In this document: positions 11,801 to 25,944 of the stretch, in pieces
How positions within the stretch are numbered: the first letter of the stretch is position 1
How the letters are laid out: each line of letters starts with the position of its first letter
NCBI GenBank assembly: GCA_034509495.1
Contig: CM067508.1
Coordinates: 26,305,886 to 26,369,885 of the forward strand
From: Acestrorhynchus altus
Lineage: Eukaryota; Chordata; Actinopteri; Characiformes; Acestrorhynchidae
Length of the DNA stretch: 64,000 bases
Reading direction: 5' to 3'
Made by a program: the position numbers and the translations under genes
The notes under the pieces: model-generated
What the model saw: the letters and a program-made list of their open reading frames with translations, nothing else
Told to the model about the DNA's origin: nothing
The model's database searches: none

Positions 11801-14800
11801 GTGTCTCAGTTTTCATGATATCATTCCAAAACTGGTCTGAGGTCTGAAAGTAAAAAAATATCAATTATTATTTACTTTTTCTGCCCAACACAGGTTCCAT
11901 TCAACAGACATTGTGGAATATATTTGGTAAATATCTCCAAAATAATATACCGATGAAGCCTGTTCAATGAATCTGTAAAAACAGTTGATCAATAAATATA
12001 ATTCAAGGTTTAGAACCACATGACAAAATGATCCTTCATTTATATGCTCTCCACAATTCTTTTGCTTTCATGGGCCACTTGTGACTCAACCCTAAAACAC
12101 TTGCCTTTGGATATAAAAAGTGTGTGGGTTTGATCCCGACCTCAGCTCTCCCTGCCATTGTGGGATGTCTAGGCAATCACTTCCTCTCTGTAGACCTTGG
12201 CCTTCTTAGCCTAACTCCTAAATCTATGAAACCTTCTCCCACAACTCCACCCACAACTTCTGCACTGCTATCTAGGAGTCTGATATATTAAAAACAGAAC
12301 ATGGCCAGTACCAGCGAATCACATTTCAGCAGGTACGTATATACAGTGGGGCAAAAAAGTCGTTAGTCAGTCACTGATTGTGCAAGTTCTCCTACTAATT
12401 TCCACCATAATTTACAAATTAATTCTTTAAAAATGTGATTCTGTTCCCTCATTTTGTCTCTCACAGTTGAAGTGTACATATGATGAAAATTACAAAGTTG
12501 CACAATCAGTGGTTGACTAAATACTTTTGCCCCACTTTATGTACACATGTAAACGCTCCAGGTAACTAAAGCTGCACATAATGTGGCTCCTGTTCAGGAA
12601 TGGGTCACGCATTGACGTAATGGTTCTGATTGGGCTAATATGTGCTTGGACCACGATGATTGCTGCTCGCAGCTATATTTGGTATAATGATTACTCATGT
12701 GGTCCTTACCGTTTTGGAGACGGGAACCTTGTTGTAGTAGCGGATGCAATCTTTACCCAGGAAGTCAAACTCCACCACATACTTCTTTCCATCGAGTTCG
12801 GTGTGCAGAGTGATGTGCTCCACCCGCAGAGAACAGCAACCCACCGTATCAGCTGTTTCTCCTTCTTCTTTTTCATTACCTGCTCTCAGAGCCAGCTGCA
12901 CACGCGCACACACACACACACACGCACGCACGCACACAGAAGCACATATATACGTATGTATGTATATAAACCAGGAACTCTGACTCAGGCCCTGTGAGAC
13001 GTAGTTTGTATCTGTGTGTGGGTATCGCTGTAGGACCTTCACTGTCCAGCTACCAGTAGGTCGTAAGATCAATTTGTTGCTGTGTCAGTCAGAGCAAGCT
13101 GGTGTTGAGTCCTGTAAGCACTTAACTCCAGAACAGTTCAGGGCAGGATAGAGGCTAATAATGTGTGTCAACTCTTGATTCTTCATCTCTGCACAGAGGC
13201 CATGAAAAGGTCAGCATATCACTGAGTACACGCATAGGGAGCATATATTCAGAACACAGAAAAGAAGCATCGAATTTTATAAAAGGCAGTAAGCAGGGTA
13301 CAGCTACTCTTTCATATTTTAGGTTTATATTCAAGTTTAGATTCATTTCTAATTTCATTATTCTAGATAATTTTGTAACATATTTAGTCACACTACCCAA
13401 CACACAGCCAGGCTTGCATCACGTACAACATATATGATGTATCAATACTTCTACGGATGCCCCAAAATGAAAATGTTGGACTGAAACAAAATAAAGCATT
13501 TTACTCTACTTTACTGTATTTGAACCTGCGATAGTTGTCTTATTGACATGAACGACCAATACGCTCTGGTAACAAAGCCTTTAAATGAAAAATAACAGCA
13601 TGTTTGCCGAAAGCCTACAATTATCCTCAAGTGGACAGAAAGGAGTCTGAGGTCTGACCTTGTCGATGAAGTAGAGCGCCACAGCTCTCTGGCGAGTGCC
13701 CATCTGTTTAGACTTCAGGTCCTCCTTGTACTGGGATCGGATGGCATCCACACATGTTTTGAGTTTGCGAGCCACTTCATACTTCTCCCAGTCTTTCTCC
13801 CCCTGCGTACCATGAAACGTCATCAGCAATAAATAAGCAATGAATCGGAATCTGCGACTTCTGAAGCATGAGGACATTCTTCCCCATTTACCCATTACTG
13901 CAAACTCATTAGTCATTGACTGTCACTCAGTACTGTTGTAGGCATGGTTCCTCTGACGCCAAACAAAGGCCAAGGCAGTATGCCTTAAATTACTGGTTAT
14001 AACTGTTACAGAACACTTCAAAAATAAGCTGCAAATCACAAGCCTTACTCTCTAATTTCACCTACAATTTTTAACACTGTTCCCACTGAAATAATATCCT
14101 GGTGGAAAATCACTTTATGAATTCTGCGCAGCCAGTTTCAGGAGTTAACTGTGTTTGTTTCTGGTGACTACTGCCATTTATTGCACCACTGCCATTCTAT
14201 CTATCTTGCACACCTGAAACCCAGACTGAGCACAGACAAGCCTCACCAGCTAGTGTAGGAGCTCCAGCTTGATGATGCCAGATTCCAGCAGTATTTCTCC
14301 TCCATCTCCGATAGAAACAACATCTACAAATCACCACTATTTCACAGTGATGGAGAAAGCCTGCACCACCATGCTTGTTTTCCACCAATATTCGCCACAT
14401 TACCTGTTTATAATTTTGCTTCTTGTAAAGAAACTGAAAATGGGAAATTAGGATTTAATTTGAGGAATAAGTCTGGTCTAAAATACATTTTTAACCTGTA
14501 CACACCCCATTCCTGGAGTGCCACTTTCCTGCCGAGTTTCCTAATTTCCCTGCTCTAACAGACCTAAACCTGCCAATTAACAGGCGAGTTAAATCAGCTG
14601 TACTTCAGCAGGAGGAGCACAAAGCGTTGCCTACCCCTACTCTACACTCATTAGACACTGTTCATCATGGTGCCTAAAGATTTAATACTAATAGTCAGTT
14701 GTTTACTCACAACTGGATATGAAAGAGCAGCACTTCCCACTTTAGCTACATGTAGACTGATTCACTAGTGTACTTCAATTTCGATTATACCAATTAGTTC

Positions 14801-17800
14801 CAACTCCACAACGCAATAAGCTGAGAAACGTTGTAGCAGTGTCATTATTGTACAATGCCACACTTACCAAGGCTATTTAAATATTACTCCATCATGTACA
14901 TATGTAACCTACCAAGACTGCCAAAGTGTACAAGACAAAATCACCAGCCATAACAAAGCAGCAGCTTTGTAATTAGACAAGCAAAAGACAGTCAACATGA
15001 GTTATGAGTTCACAAATCATCTGAACTATATTCCACTGTTTACTGTACTAAACTAAAATCAAACTGAAACGTTCCAGATTCTCTGCTGTTGGTCGCATGG
15101 CATTCCCATGCAGCTATACCCAAACTGCTCATAAGTGAAATAAACAAACCCTGTGGTTGCTTGTGAGAAGTGTTGCTAGGTAGGTAGGATACATTGTGTG
15201 GTTTGAGACACCGTTCAGATCAGCCAATCAGAGGAAATGTGATATGCTGCATCATTTAAGGTAGAATGAATCATTTGATTACACAGCAGGACAATACACA
15301 ACCTTCAGCTTAACATAAGGTAAGTTCTTGATGTTTAGAAAGCAGCTTTAACATCGCATGAAGCCAATATAACCTGTAACATCAAGTGTTTTCAGAAATG
15401 AAGATCTTGCAGCAACTTGCCTCATGGAATGGAATGATTTCGTCTTGTGGACTAAAGATAGCTAGATAAACAAAAAAGGATTTTCTGTTCATCTTAAAAT
15501 CTAACAAAAAAAGTGTTAACAGGATTGTGGTATAATCACAATAATACACTTGAGGTTCCTAATATAACGTGAGGTCATCACTGACCTCAGGATTATGACC
15601 GCAGTACACAGTACTAATCTCTCACATCACAGCACTCCCTCTCTTATTTCAGAATATTGTGTAAAAATGTCTTTTATTACACCTTAAATTATTTAATGGG
15701 GGTTAATTATATTAATTCAAATCATATCTTGATATATTTTAGCCAAACAAACAATGATATAAGGATTGCTGGTCACAGCCCATGAAATCTTCCTCCAGTC
15801 TTTTTTACTATATTTAAAGATTTGATCTTCATCGCTTCTTTATACACAACTAAGTCTTATGCTGCCTCCATAGTATGTACACGAAAGCATGAATGGGGGT
15901 GCGGGGCAGCAGAGTAGAGGAGGAGGTGAGAATAGGAGGCAGAGCCAAGTGAGGGAGCAGAAAAAAGATTTCTAAAAGACTGAAACAGAATGTTAATTTA
16001 AAATCTTTAAAACTCAATATAAACTATATTGCCTCAACCCATTTCCTGCTCTGTTTATATCCCAATAAATATCAATATATTGCACAGCCCTAGTTAAATA
16101 TTCATGTTTTTGCTGTGTGTAGAGTTCTCTGTAACATGCTGTCTTTGCATTTGCACTGCGTCCTGTCCCCTGAAGTCACTGGCTCCTGTTGTATATGAAT
16201 GCGACAACCTGCTGCTTTGTGGCATTGCGTCGCCATCAGTGTGAAGGCAAGGTTAGTCTTGAAATGAGGGTTTAGAGCAAATTAAGCAGCATCAATGTTA
16301 CTTCACTACAGCCACATATAAAGTCCAGAATTAAGGCTTGGGTTTTCAAACGCTAGGTGTATTAGTGTGTTAACTTTCCATCAATCCATATGTCAGAGGT
16401 TAGATTATGTTTTTGTGCCTGCAGTTTGTGTCAATTTAATTGGCATTACCTTCTACACCTTGTGTTGCCACAGTAACACTCTGCATTCTCCGCAACAGAG
16501 GACAGAGAAGGCATAAAAAACAAGACTAAAAACATATAAGTAGAGAAAGAGTGAAAGAGAGGAAGAGTTTTGTATAAGCAGAAAACAGGGAAGCAGGAAA
16601 AGTGTACATCTGCATTCCCAGTGGAATAACCTTGCTTATTGTGAGGTGTGGGTAATTGAGTAATGATGGAATTGATTGCTTTGCATCCTGATTTGATTGT
16701 GAGTGTGAGAGGCAGAGTGGAGCGAGACAAATGATGAGATGAAGCACGGTGAGGGGGACCAGGCAAAAACACGTCGCTTCGGAATGCATTTCGCTTCTGT
16801 TCTGTTTGATTAACCGGCAGCAAGCGCTACAGCTAAATGTCATAAAAACCTAATCTATTAGCCAAGAGAGGCAAATACAGATTGACATGAGGTGGGGAGA
16901 ACAACAAAGGTGGGGAGATGGGCTGGAGGGAGAAAAAGCGAGAGAGGATGAGAAAATGAAAAGCAAAAGCTAACCCTTAATGAGAGACAGAGCTTCTGAA
17001 CTTTATACCTTGAGTTTGGAGTTTGCATTGAGCATCACGTATTTGCAGGAGCCCTGCACGTTCTCTGTCCAGCTAGCCAACCACGTCACTGTATTATCAT
17101 GTCGAACTTCTTTCCATCTGTGACCAGCAGGAGGCTGTGGGATACAGGATTCCCTGTAGGGCAGATCAGGACGTTGACAGGTGTGGCAACATCTGCACTT
17201 ATTTGTAATACATATATTTATTTTATTATTATAGATTTCATTTAAAATCATTTTTGGAATAACTGCCATCATGAAACTGGCACAAATCGACTAAAGACAT
17301 ATCAAACAGTACAAAGTAGAGCATATGTGATTAATTCATGACCTGGTGCTGCACATTAACTGTTACCGGCTGCAGTTGATGATGACGTCCTCTGGCTGGA
17401 TCCGTTTCTTCAGCATACCCTGTTTAGGATGTTCTCCTCTGCCTCTGAACAGCCCTGGAGGCTCAATCTTGAAGTTACCAATGCGCTCCCGGTGGTGATC
17501 TAACATGCAGAAGCCATACTCCTCTACAATTTTCTGATTGGCTGTTTTATTAACCTGCATATGGTTGGAAAATGAACAAACCATGTAGTAAAGTGCTATT
17601 AGTCTGTGTGTGTTTGAGACCTTGTTCAGTCCTGTTACCCGATGCATTCATGTTGAGGAGCTCACCTGCTTCTCTTCTTTGCTCAGGTTCTTCCTGGCCT
17701 CCACCCTTTCCTTATGCATAGCATGAAGCTCTCCAAAGTCACACCTATTCAGGTCAGTGATCAGAGTTCGCTCCTCCAAAGTCATCTCCTGAACAAACAC

Positions 17801-20800
17801 ACACCCAGCAACACTTTATTCATTTCAACAATGAATTATTGTGTCAGGCCAAACAACACCTTTCAACACATCGGCCATAAAACATATCTCAAGTTTATAC
17901 TGCAAAACAAAAACATGATGTGCTTTATAGTCACTATCAAAAGAAAACCTCATTACTGCAGCAAAAGCTCTTCAATCATATCAACCCTGCTAAACCTGAG
18001 TGAGTTTTAATCCACAGTCATGATGTGAATTTTTAATAATAGATTAGCAACAGAGATATAAAAATCTGTGGTTTTGAGCTGAAAATTCAATAATTCTGAT
18101 GAACTGTTTGTAATGATTAGAAAGACAAGGACATTCATTATAATAAGGTGTTCAGAATACTCAACAGTGGTGATCCAAATAAATATAAGGCTGAATATCT
18201 CTTATTATTTTGTTACTGTATCAGTGGTATCCCTTCTCAGGACTTATTCTGAAATATGATCAGTGTGTGTGCAAAGAAAGAAAGCCATCCACCCTTCCCT
18301 TTTCATTTTTTTCACCCCTTTTCTATTTTCTTCATGCAGGTTGAGCAAGTACACATTGATGGAGCAGGAAACATGCACTGAAAGGCTCCTCTGGCATTTA
18401 AACTGGGATTTAGTTCAGTTGGAAATTAGTGAATTTTAGCTGTTTTATGAGATGGATTACTCACTGATACTTGCTCACACTAGCACTTGATTCCAATGAC
18501 ATCGTAGTTAGATAGGACACATCCTATCTACACACATTGTTGTGTTTATTATGTCTGCAGGTTACTCTGATTCTGAATTATGAAGCCTAGAAAATGGCAT
18601 GAAACTGCCCACAAAGTGCAGATATTGAGTTATAAGCTTAATGATTTTAACTGAATAACGGTTCTACCTCAGACTGCAACTGACCACACAGGGGGACTGC
18701 ATTTTCATTTTCATTTTCACTTGAAACATGACAAACCTGCACGAGTCAGTTGTTTAGAGTCTTTTACACCATCTGTATGCTGCATTATCTGCACCTACTT
18801 TGGGCAGAACTGGTGTAGCTGATGCTATCAGTAACTGCTGTTAGTGAGGGATTTGAATTGGACCTTTGCTTCCCAGCAGCAGGCTAATGAAGGCCTTAAT
18901 GGAACCTGGCGTACTCGAGTTAATTCAAACCTCCCGAGGGAGGCAGAGCAGCAACCTGCCTCACCTGTAATGAGCACTCCATCCCACAAGCTCGAAGTGG
19001 AAAGGAAAACAGGATGGACAGCGATGTTTGACCAGTGGAGAGGTTACAGCTCCAGAGACCACCACACAACTTTCTCTCCAGCTTGTTTTTTATTATACAG
19101 TCCAAAGTTTCCTCTTCCCCTTTGTTAAATGTCACCCGAACAGTGAATCACTGTAATCTCCTCTCCCGGGACCAGCGCCATGGGCCCTCATACAGGCAAT
19201 TTCAATTTTATCCTTTCAAAGGGGTGACCTGCCTGCTGTTCTCTCTCGTGGACACACACACACCCCCACACCCCCAAACGGCACCCCTGGGGCGCTTGTA
19301 CATAAGCCAGAGAGACTGAGGCAAAGAGGACAAGAGAGTGAAATGGACTACAAACTCTCTGGCCTTTTCACACACACAGCAGCTCCAAGACCCGGCACCA
19401 CACTATCAGGAATCAATCACCTCTGACATAATCCCAGCTTGACCTCAAAGTCTGCACTATTGAATAAATCTAATTCAGTACCTGCAATCACAAAGCAATC
19501 AGGGTTTACTGAAGCTGCTCTCAGATAATAACTCTCACAGCCAATGTTTTCAGAGTAGGACAGCTTTAACACTGCAGGCTGATGCTGATCAGACCAACAA
19601 AGTAAGTTTAGGAAAAAAACAGCTTCCGTACACATGATATCTATTACAAAAAATTACATCACAGTATACCTCGTTATGCTTTTCTAAGCACACTGGATTG
19701 AGGGTGTAAGAAAATACTGATACAATAATACATTTCACAATACTGTATCACTCGCACACTGCAGGCAGTGGAGGACCTGCAGGTCATCAGGAGAACTGGG
19801 AAAAAGTGCCCCAGTCTACAAAACAAAAATGGACCAGTCTGTATAAAAATCCAGTGCAAACATCCCAAAAAAGACTGCAGGTCAATTTTTAATCAAAACA
19901 TGGTCAAATATATATAAATATCTTAATTACAGCCTATTATTTGTAAAAATAATAATATATTACAAGTGTGATTTATAGGATATCGCCTATAAACAGTCAT
20001 TTTCAGGTGAATAAAACCATGTGAAACTATTAAAACATCCAATACAACTGGCATAGGGAGTAAAATAATAGCAATATATCACCTCACTAAGAGTATCACA
20101 ATATATAGATTTGTGAGTCCTGTATCATGATACACATATCAGCAGATTCTTGCAATGACCCAACCCTACTGTGGATACCTTCAGCCCTTCTAGAACAGCT
20201 GCAAGCTTAATTACAAAGAGTCATTCAATCCTTCTTAACTGCATTTAGTGCAGTGTATGACTTTTTTTTTGGGGGAAAAAATCATTTGATTCTGTAATGA
20301 TGTGATTCTGTGCCACTGTTTCTGTTCAGTTATTTCCATGACATTTGGTACAAACATTCAAAACTTCATTAAATGAGTGACATAAATCACTGCGATGCCT
20401 TTTTTGGCATCTACAAAAGTAAGGGGGGGGAAAGCTGTTTTCTCCTTTTGAACACTGCCCCCTAGTGCATGTAACGGAACAGGGAGTGGCTCTAAATGCA
20501 GTGTTATTGTGAAGAGAAAAGCAACCTCAATGATGGTGTAAATTTCACAATGCACTGCATCTTGGAGACGGTGAGTAATTGGTTTTCATGCTGTATTGAA
20601 TTAATCTAAGCTGTGTTTAAACAACAGCTTTGTAACATTTGCTCATTTATGTTATCTATGAGCTGTAAGAGCCATGTTCGCTCATACATGGATTTTTTTC
20701 TGTTTGTATTTTTAGTTTTACAAATTCAACCCACTGCTTCAGTAAAGACATCAAGATACATTGTGTGTGTTTATTGGCAAATGGTAGATGTGCATTGTGA

Positions 20801-23800
20801 GGGCAGCATACTCACATTAGTCTAGACGTCTGCTCATCTAATGATACGAGTTCTGTTGAATGTTGTTGGTGTGTGGATTTAATACCGACCATATAAAGTA
20901 GAATATAATGAAAAAGATCAGTTTTGTTATGATTGATAAATGTAAACTGTCAAATTTTAGGTCCATTACACTGATACATTCCAAGACTTTTTGATTTTAC
21001 TTTTGATCAGTGGCTCAAAGCTCGGATCAGACGTGAGATCAGAGAACAGTTTCCAGTGCTCTAAAATCTCCTGGGATAAAACAGTCGATCAAACCAGCAG
21101 ATGACGTGGCACTCTAAACTATCAGACTTCAGAAACATCACTCTGGACTTCAGACCCCTTCGATGCTGTGCCTCTCCCCTCTTCCTCCAGACTCTAGGAC
21201 TCTTCATTTCCAATTGAAATGCAAAACTTGCTTTCATCTGTAAAGAGGACTTTGGTGCACTGAGCAACAATCTATTTCGTCTTCTCCTCAGCTCGTGTCA
21301 GAGACTTCTGACGCTGTTTCTGCTTCAGGAGGGGCTTGATGATAGGAATACTGCAGCTGCAGCCATTTCCTGGAGATATCTGTGCTTTTGAGAAGCTCTC
21401 CCAAGTTCTTGAATTGACTTTTCTTGACAATCCTCTCAAGGTTGTGCACCTTTTCCCACCACATTTTCCCTGTCCAGTCAACTTTCCGTTAACGTGCTTT
21501 GATACAGCACTCCGAGAACAGCCAGCCTTTTCAGCAATGACCTTACTAGCACAGGCCATGTAAAGACAGCCTTGTGCTTGTTTGTATCTCATCACCAACC
21601 GACGCCAAGGGTGAACGGGCCTATAATGTGAGCCAATTAACACCAACAACCAAAGACAATCTACATAAGCACACCATCCCTTTCTTGCTCTATACACACT
21701 CCCCATGTGTGCACTTCCACTTAACCTCCTGCCTCCTCATTACTGTTTGCCAAACACCCTCCAGTAGAAGTCATACTGTGTTCTAAGGGCAACTAAGCCG
21801 TGCATTAAAATGCATGGAATTCATTCGCACTTGCACCCAAGCCATGACACAGATTTACATTTAATGAGAAACTAACTGGAAGTTAGATAAATGAGCATTT
21901 CACATCAGCGTTGCACTGCAGTCCAGATGTTACTGCTACAGATCATACAGATATGTTTTCACAGCTGTAAGGAAAGGGTTAAGCGTTGCTAAGTGAGACT
22001 GTAGGGAAACCTACATTATAGAGGCAGATTACAACTCCATACAGATCACAGTATGCAGAGATAGACTGATCTTACTGTCTTATCAGTCTCAGTTCACCCA
22101 GCTCCCCCATTCCGCTCCCCACTCCTCTCTCTGATTGACAGCAGGGCAGTGGGCGGAGACTGTGCTCAGTGAGGCGAGGCGAGGCTTCCGTGTTATAATA
22201 AAACAGTTAAATTGGATTTGTTCATATGTGGGGAGCGAGTTGTCTGGATTAGCATATCAATGCCTTTACACAAATCGTATTTTCAAGAGCATTGAGCGCT
22301 AAGCAGCACAAAATGAATTCTGCATGATGGGCCCCAGGCCCTGCTGGGGTGCGGCGAGCACGGCCATGGTACCATACCACCCCCCACCCCCCTCCCAACC
22401 TCACTCCAAATGAATAATCCATCATCCATCTCTCCTATCACATCCACACACATCTGACCTGAAAAACATGGGTCTGAACACCACTATGAACTCCAAAAGA
22501 ATCTATTTAAAGTGATAAAAATCACCTGCTGAAGAAAGACTGGTGGTAAATTGCAAAGTTCAATAATCTCCTGAGCACTTCTCTCTTTATGGCAGACAGC
22601 ATTTATAATGAGATCAGTTTAAAATGTGAAATCATGGATGGTTTTATGGATGGTGCACTACTTCAAAAGTTACACTGGAGTTTTTCCCAAACCCACAATT
22701 CTATTATCTTAACTGCAATGAACAGACCTTCACTGCACTTCACTGATATTGTATTTATTCCTTTCTAGATTTATATATTTAAAGCAATATTTTGTTGCAT
22801 TTTTACCTTAAATTACAGCTTTAAAACATAGTGAGGCTCCACAAACTGGTTTCCCGTGATTTGAAGCGGCTTTCGAAAACAAGCAGAAGAAGCTCAGAGC
22901 GGCTGAGAGGTTAAATATGCTACAATCTGATGACTGCAGGTTCAACTCTGCTTGCCATTGGCAGCTGGAATCTGAGAACAAAATTGGCCATACTCTCACT
23001 GGGTGAGTAGATGACCCTCTCACTCCACAAACATCAGCTAACTGCAGGAACCTGAAACTCTCCTCTGTGCACATTGGCTACCCAGCAAAGATGGCGGTGG
23101 CAGATCATAAAGAGGCTGTTGCTGGCTTCACATGTGTCAGAAAAGGCATGTGGTGTCTTCACCTTCCTAGTGTGGGGAATATTATATGTGGTATGGGGAG
23201 AGTCCTAATAGGATTGGCACTTCCAAACTGCTGGGAAATTTGGGAGATTTATTTCACTTCTATTCATATTTCAAAATATCATTTACTGATAAATCAGTAA
23301 ATCTGCGAGAGCAAACTATTCCGCAGCAGGAATTTCTCAGAGAGCAGGTCAGTCCCATTTTTCACACTAGCTTTGGATTTGGTGTTTCAAAAAGTTGAAA
23401 AATTGTGTGTCCATAAGTCAGTCATTGCTCCAGTCACCGGTCACCCTCACTAACTGATTAGAGAACTAGCATAGTTTTAAACAAGCTGAACACTTGTAGA
23501 GCAGAGGGTGATGGGGAAATATTTTGTGTAACAGTAGTTCAGTGTTTATACACTGAATTTCGAACAATATGAACAATTCTAACGAAACACACATCTTAAT
23601 TTATTTAAAAATCCAACATCGCAATTTGGCTTTAGCAATATCCTCACCTTTCCACTTCGTTCTAGCGTAAACATTTTGTCTTTTTTCAAATTTGTCTTTT
23701 TCCTCCATTCTGGATTTTCAAAATGTGCTAAAACTTGGTGGATGGAAAACCCACTACTGTCACTCTGGGCTGGAATGCTGCTACTGCAGTATGGAAGTCT

Positions 23801-25894
23801 GGTGGAGCTGTGTAGAACCAGAACTTTTACTAGAATCCTGTAATATTTACTGTACTTGCTCTTTCACTTCTGATACCAGCGTAACATTTATTTCAGCATA
23901 TTCAGAAATGCATATGTAAAACTTATTCTGAACAGGATTTGCAAGGTTTTTTAAACAGGTATGATATAAAAGACTCTCACTGTAGAATAACTAACAGTTC
24001 AAATTATTCAGAATGGTTCTCAGTTGTGGTGATGGACAACAGATGCCCAAAGGGGATCATAAACAGTTCCTGGATTGGATGTAAAGCTTTAGGTTCCTAA
24101 ACTATTCTTGGTTCGTGGAATTTGACAACTAGGACACTATTAAAGGTTAAATAACCTCAGCATAATGTAAAGGTTCTTTCCTTTTTTTTACGTATTTTCC
24201 CCATTTTTGAACCAGTAACAATTCAGGAACCTATATTTGTGCAAGGTTTGAAAGGAGTCATTTATCCAGAAGTCATATATATTTCCTGATGTCTGAGATT
24301 TTTTTAAGGTCAGGTTTTGGGTTTAAAAGTGTGTGTCCCATAACAGACACATGAAGTGCAAAACATGACAAATTCTCCTTCCCTGATTCCTGTCAACAAG
24401 AAAATGCACATCTGTATGTGACTCTAGAGTAGTGCATTAACATCACTGAAATAAACTGTCATTTGGAGTAATTTGATTTGATTATACATGTTGGAAAATC
24501 AAAAAGTAGATCAACTCATTCAAATGAGGGGGGGGGGGTGCTTGACCACACCAGAAACCGATGTATGTGTGAAACACTGAATCATGCCCTAGGGATACTT
24601 GCAACTAGAGATCTACACATTCCACGGTCCCTTAGGGCTGGGGCTTGACGGCTGCCTCACTGTGTGGTGCACATCACATGCACATGGCATGTAGACGCCT
24701 CCACATACATACATACCTTCCTCCAGTCTTTGAAGAAGTTATTGCGGAACACCTCTTTAGTGGTGTATTCATGGTCCAGCATCTGAGCAAAGAACAGAGC
24801 GACTTCCTCTGCAGGCAGACTCAGCTTTACAGCCTGGCCTGTTTCCCACACAAACACAAAGAGACATTGTCACTCTCCCAGTAAAACCTTGCACATCAAT
24901 TTTTTTATGCTTTTCACTTTTTTTGACATATTGTGAATCTGTTGCCTTGTATATTATGTCAACATTTCATGAGGGATGGAAAAATAGAATTCCAAAATGA
25001 CATGGAATGAAATCCTTTGACTTCTACTGAAAGCAGATGTACAGATACATCTCCAAGCAATACTGTCAACAGTTTCAATCTGAGATTGCTCACAATTCAC
25101 TGCTTATGCAGAATACATTTGAGCAAACAATGAGTCAGGGTTTACAATGTATGAGATATCATGACCTGGTACGAGTGCAATACAACAAGAAAAACTGACA
25201 AAATTCCCAGACTGCATAAGAGTGGGTTTCTTTTTTTATGTTCTCATTTCACACATCAATGAGCTTGAGAAACATGCCAAACACAGCATGTTACTAACTT
25301 GGTATCATCTTAACTAATGAGAGCTCACAGTGACACATATCAGACACTTTAAAAGATGTAGAACGTTCCTTAGAGTGCTTTGTCATTCACTTCATCTCCG
25401 TAAGCAACATACTGAACATTCTGGATAGGGCTACACTATATATTGCTTTAGCACAGTCATTGCGATAAGCAACAGTCACATCACAGGACGTGTAACATCT
25501 TGTGCAATGTATGTTTTTAAACATTTTTGCTGCTTGATACAAAAGAAATATTCACACTGTTCTCATTTTCATAACATCTACCAGAGGTAGTTCCTGTCTG
25601 CTCAATTTCATTTATTTTTCTCCAATATGGAAAACAAAGAGCTGTTTCTGTGACTGTCGAAACAAGTAAGACCCTATAAAGTCCATTTTATATTTTCCCA
25701 AATCCTGTTTGATCTTTTTTCCTCATTTCTCATTTTTTTCTTTACCCATTCAGATTTGTAGGTGTTCCTTCTTTTGTTTTGTTAACAGTTTTCCCTTAAA
25801 TGAAACATGTAATTAAATATCACAGAAATCATAGCACCCTAAACCTGGTGAAAATGACTATCTTTTAATAATCGATATATATATATATATATAG

Positions 25895-25944
<50 letters not shown>

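Larger units (their letters stand above)
8326..12709 (-). other. Topoisomerase intron 13
   Basis: Contains a CA repeat, the unclassified repeat block at 10,850 and the MITE at 12,342. Nothing coding is seen; the short frames lack splice or homology support. Confidence 0.8.
17789..24716 (-). other. Topoisomerase intron 8 (about 6.9 kb)
   Basis: Holds the Tc1 pseudogene at 21,005 and the SINE-like element at 22,895. Two GATACA-rich stretches (about 19,710-19,760 and 20,090-20,150) look like parts of a further dispersed repeat. No exon is seen. Confidence 0.75.
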
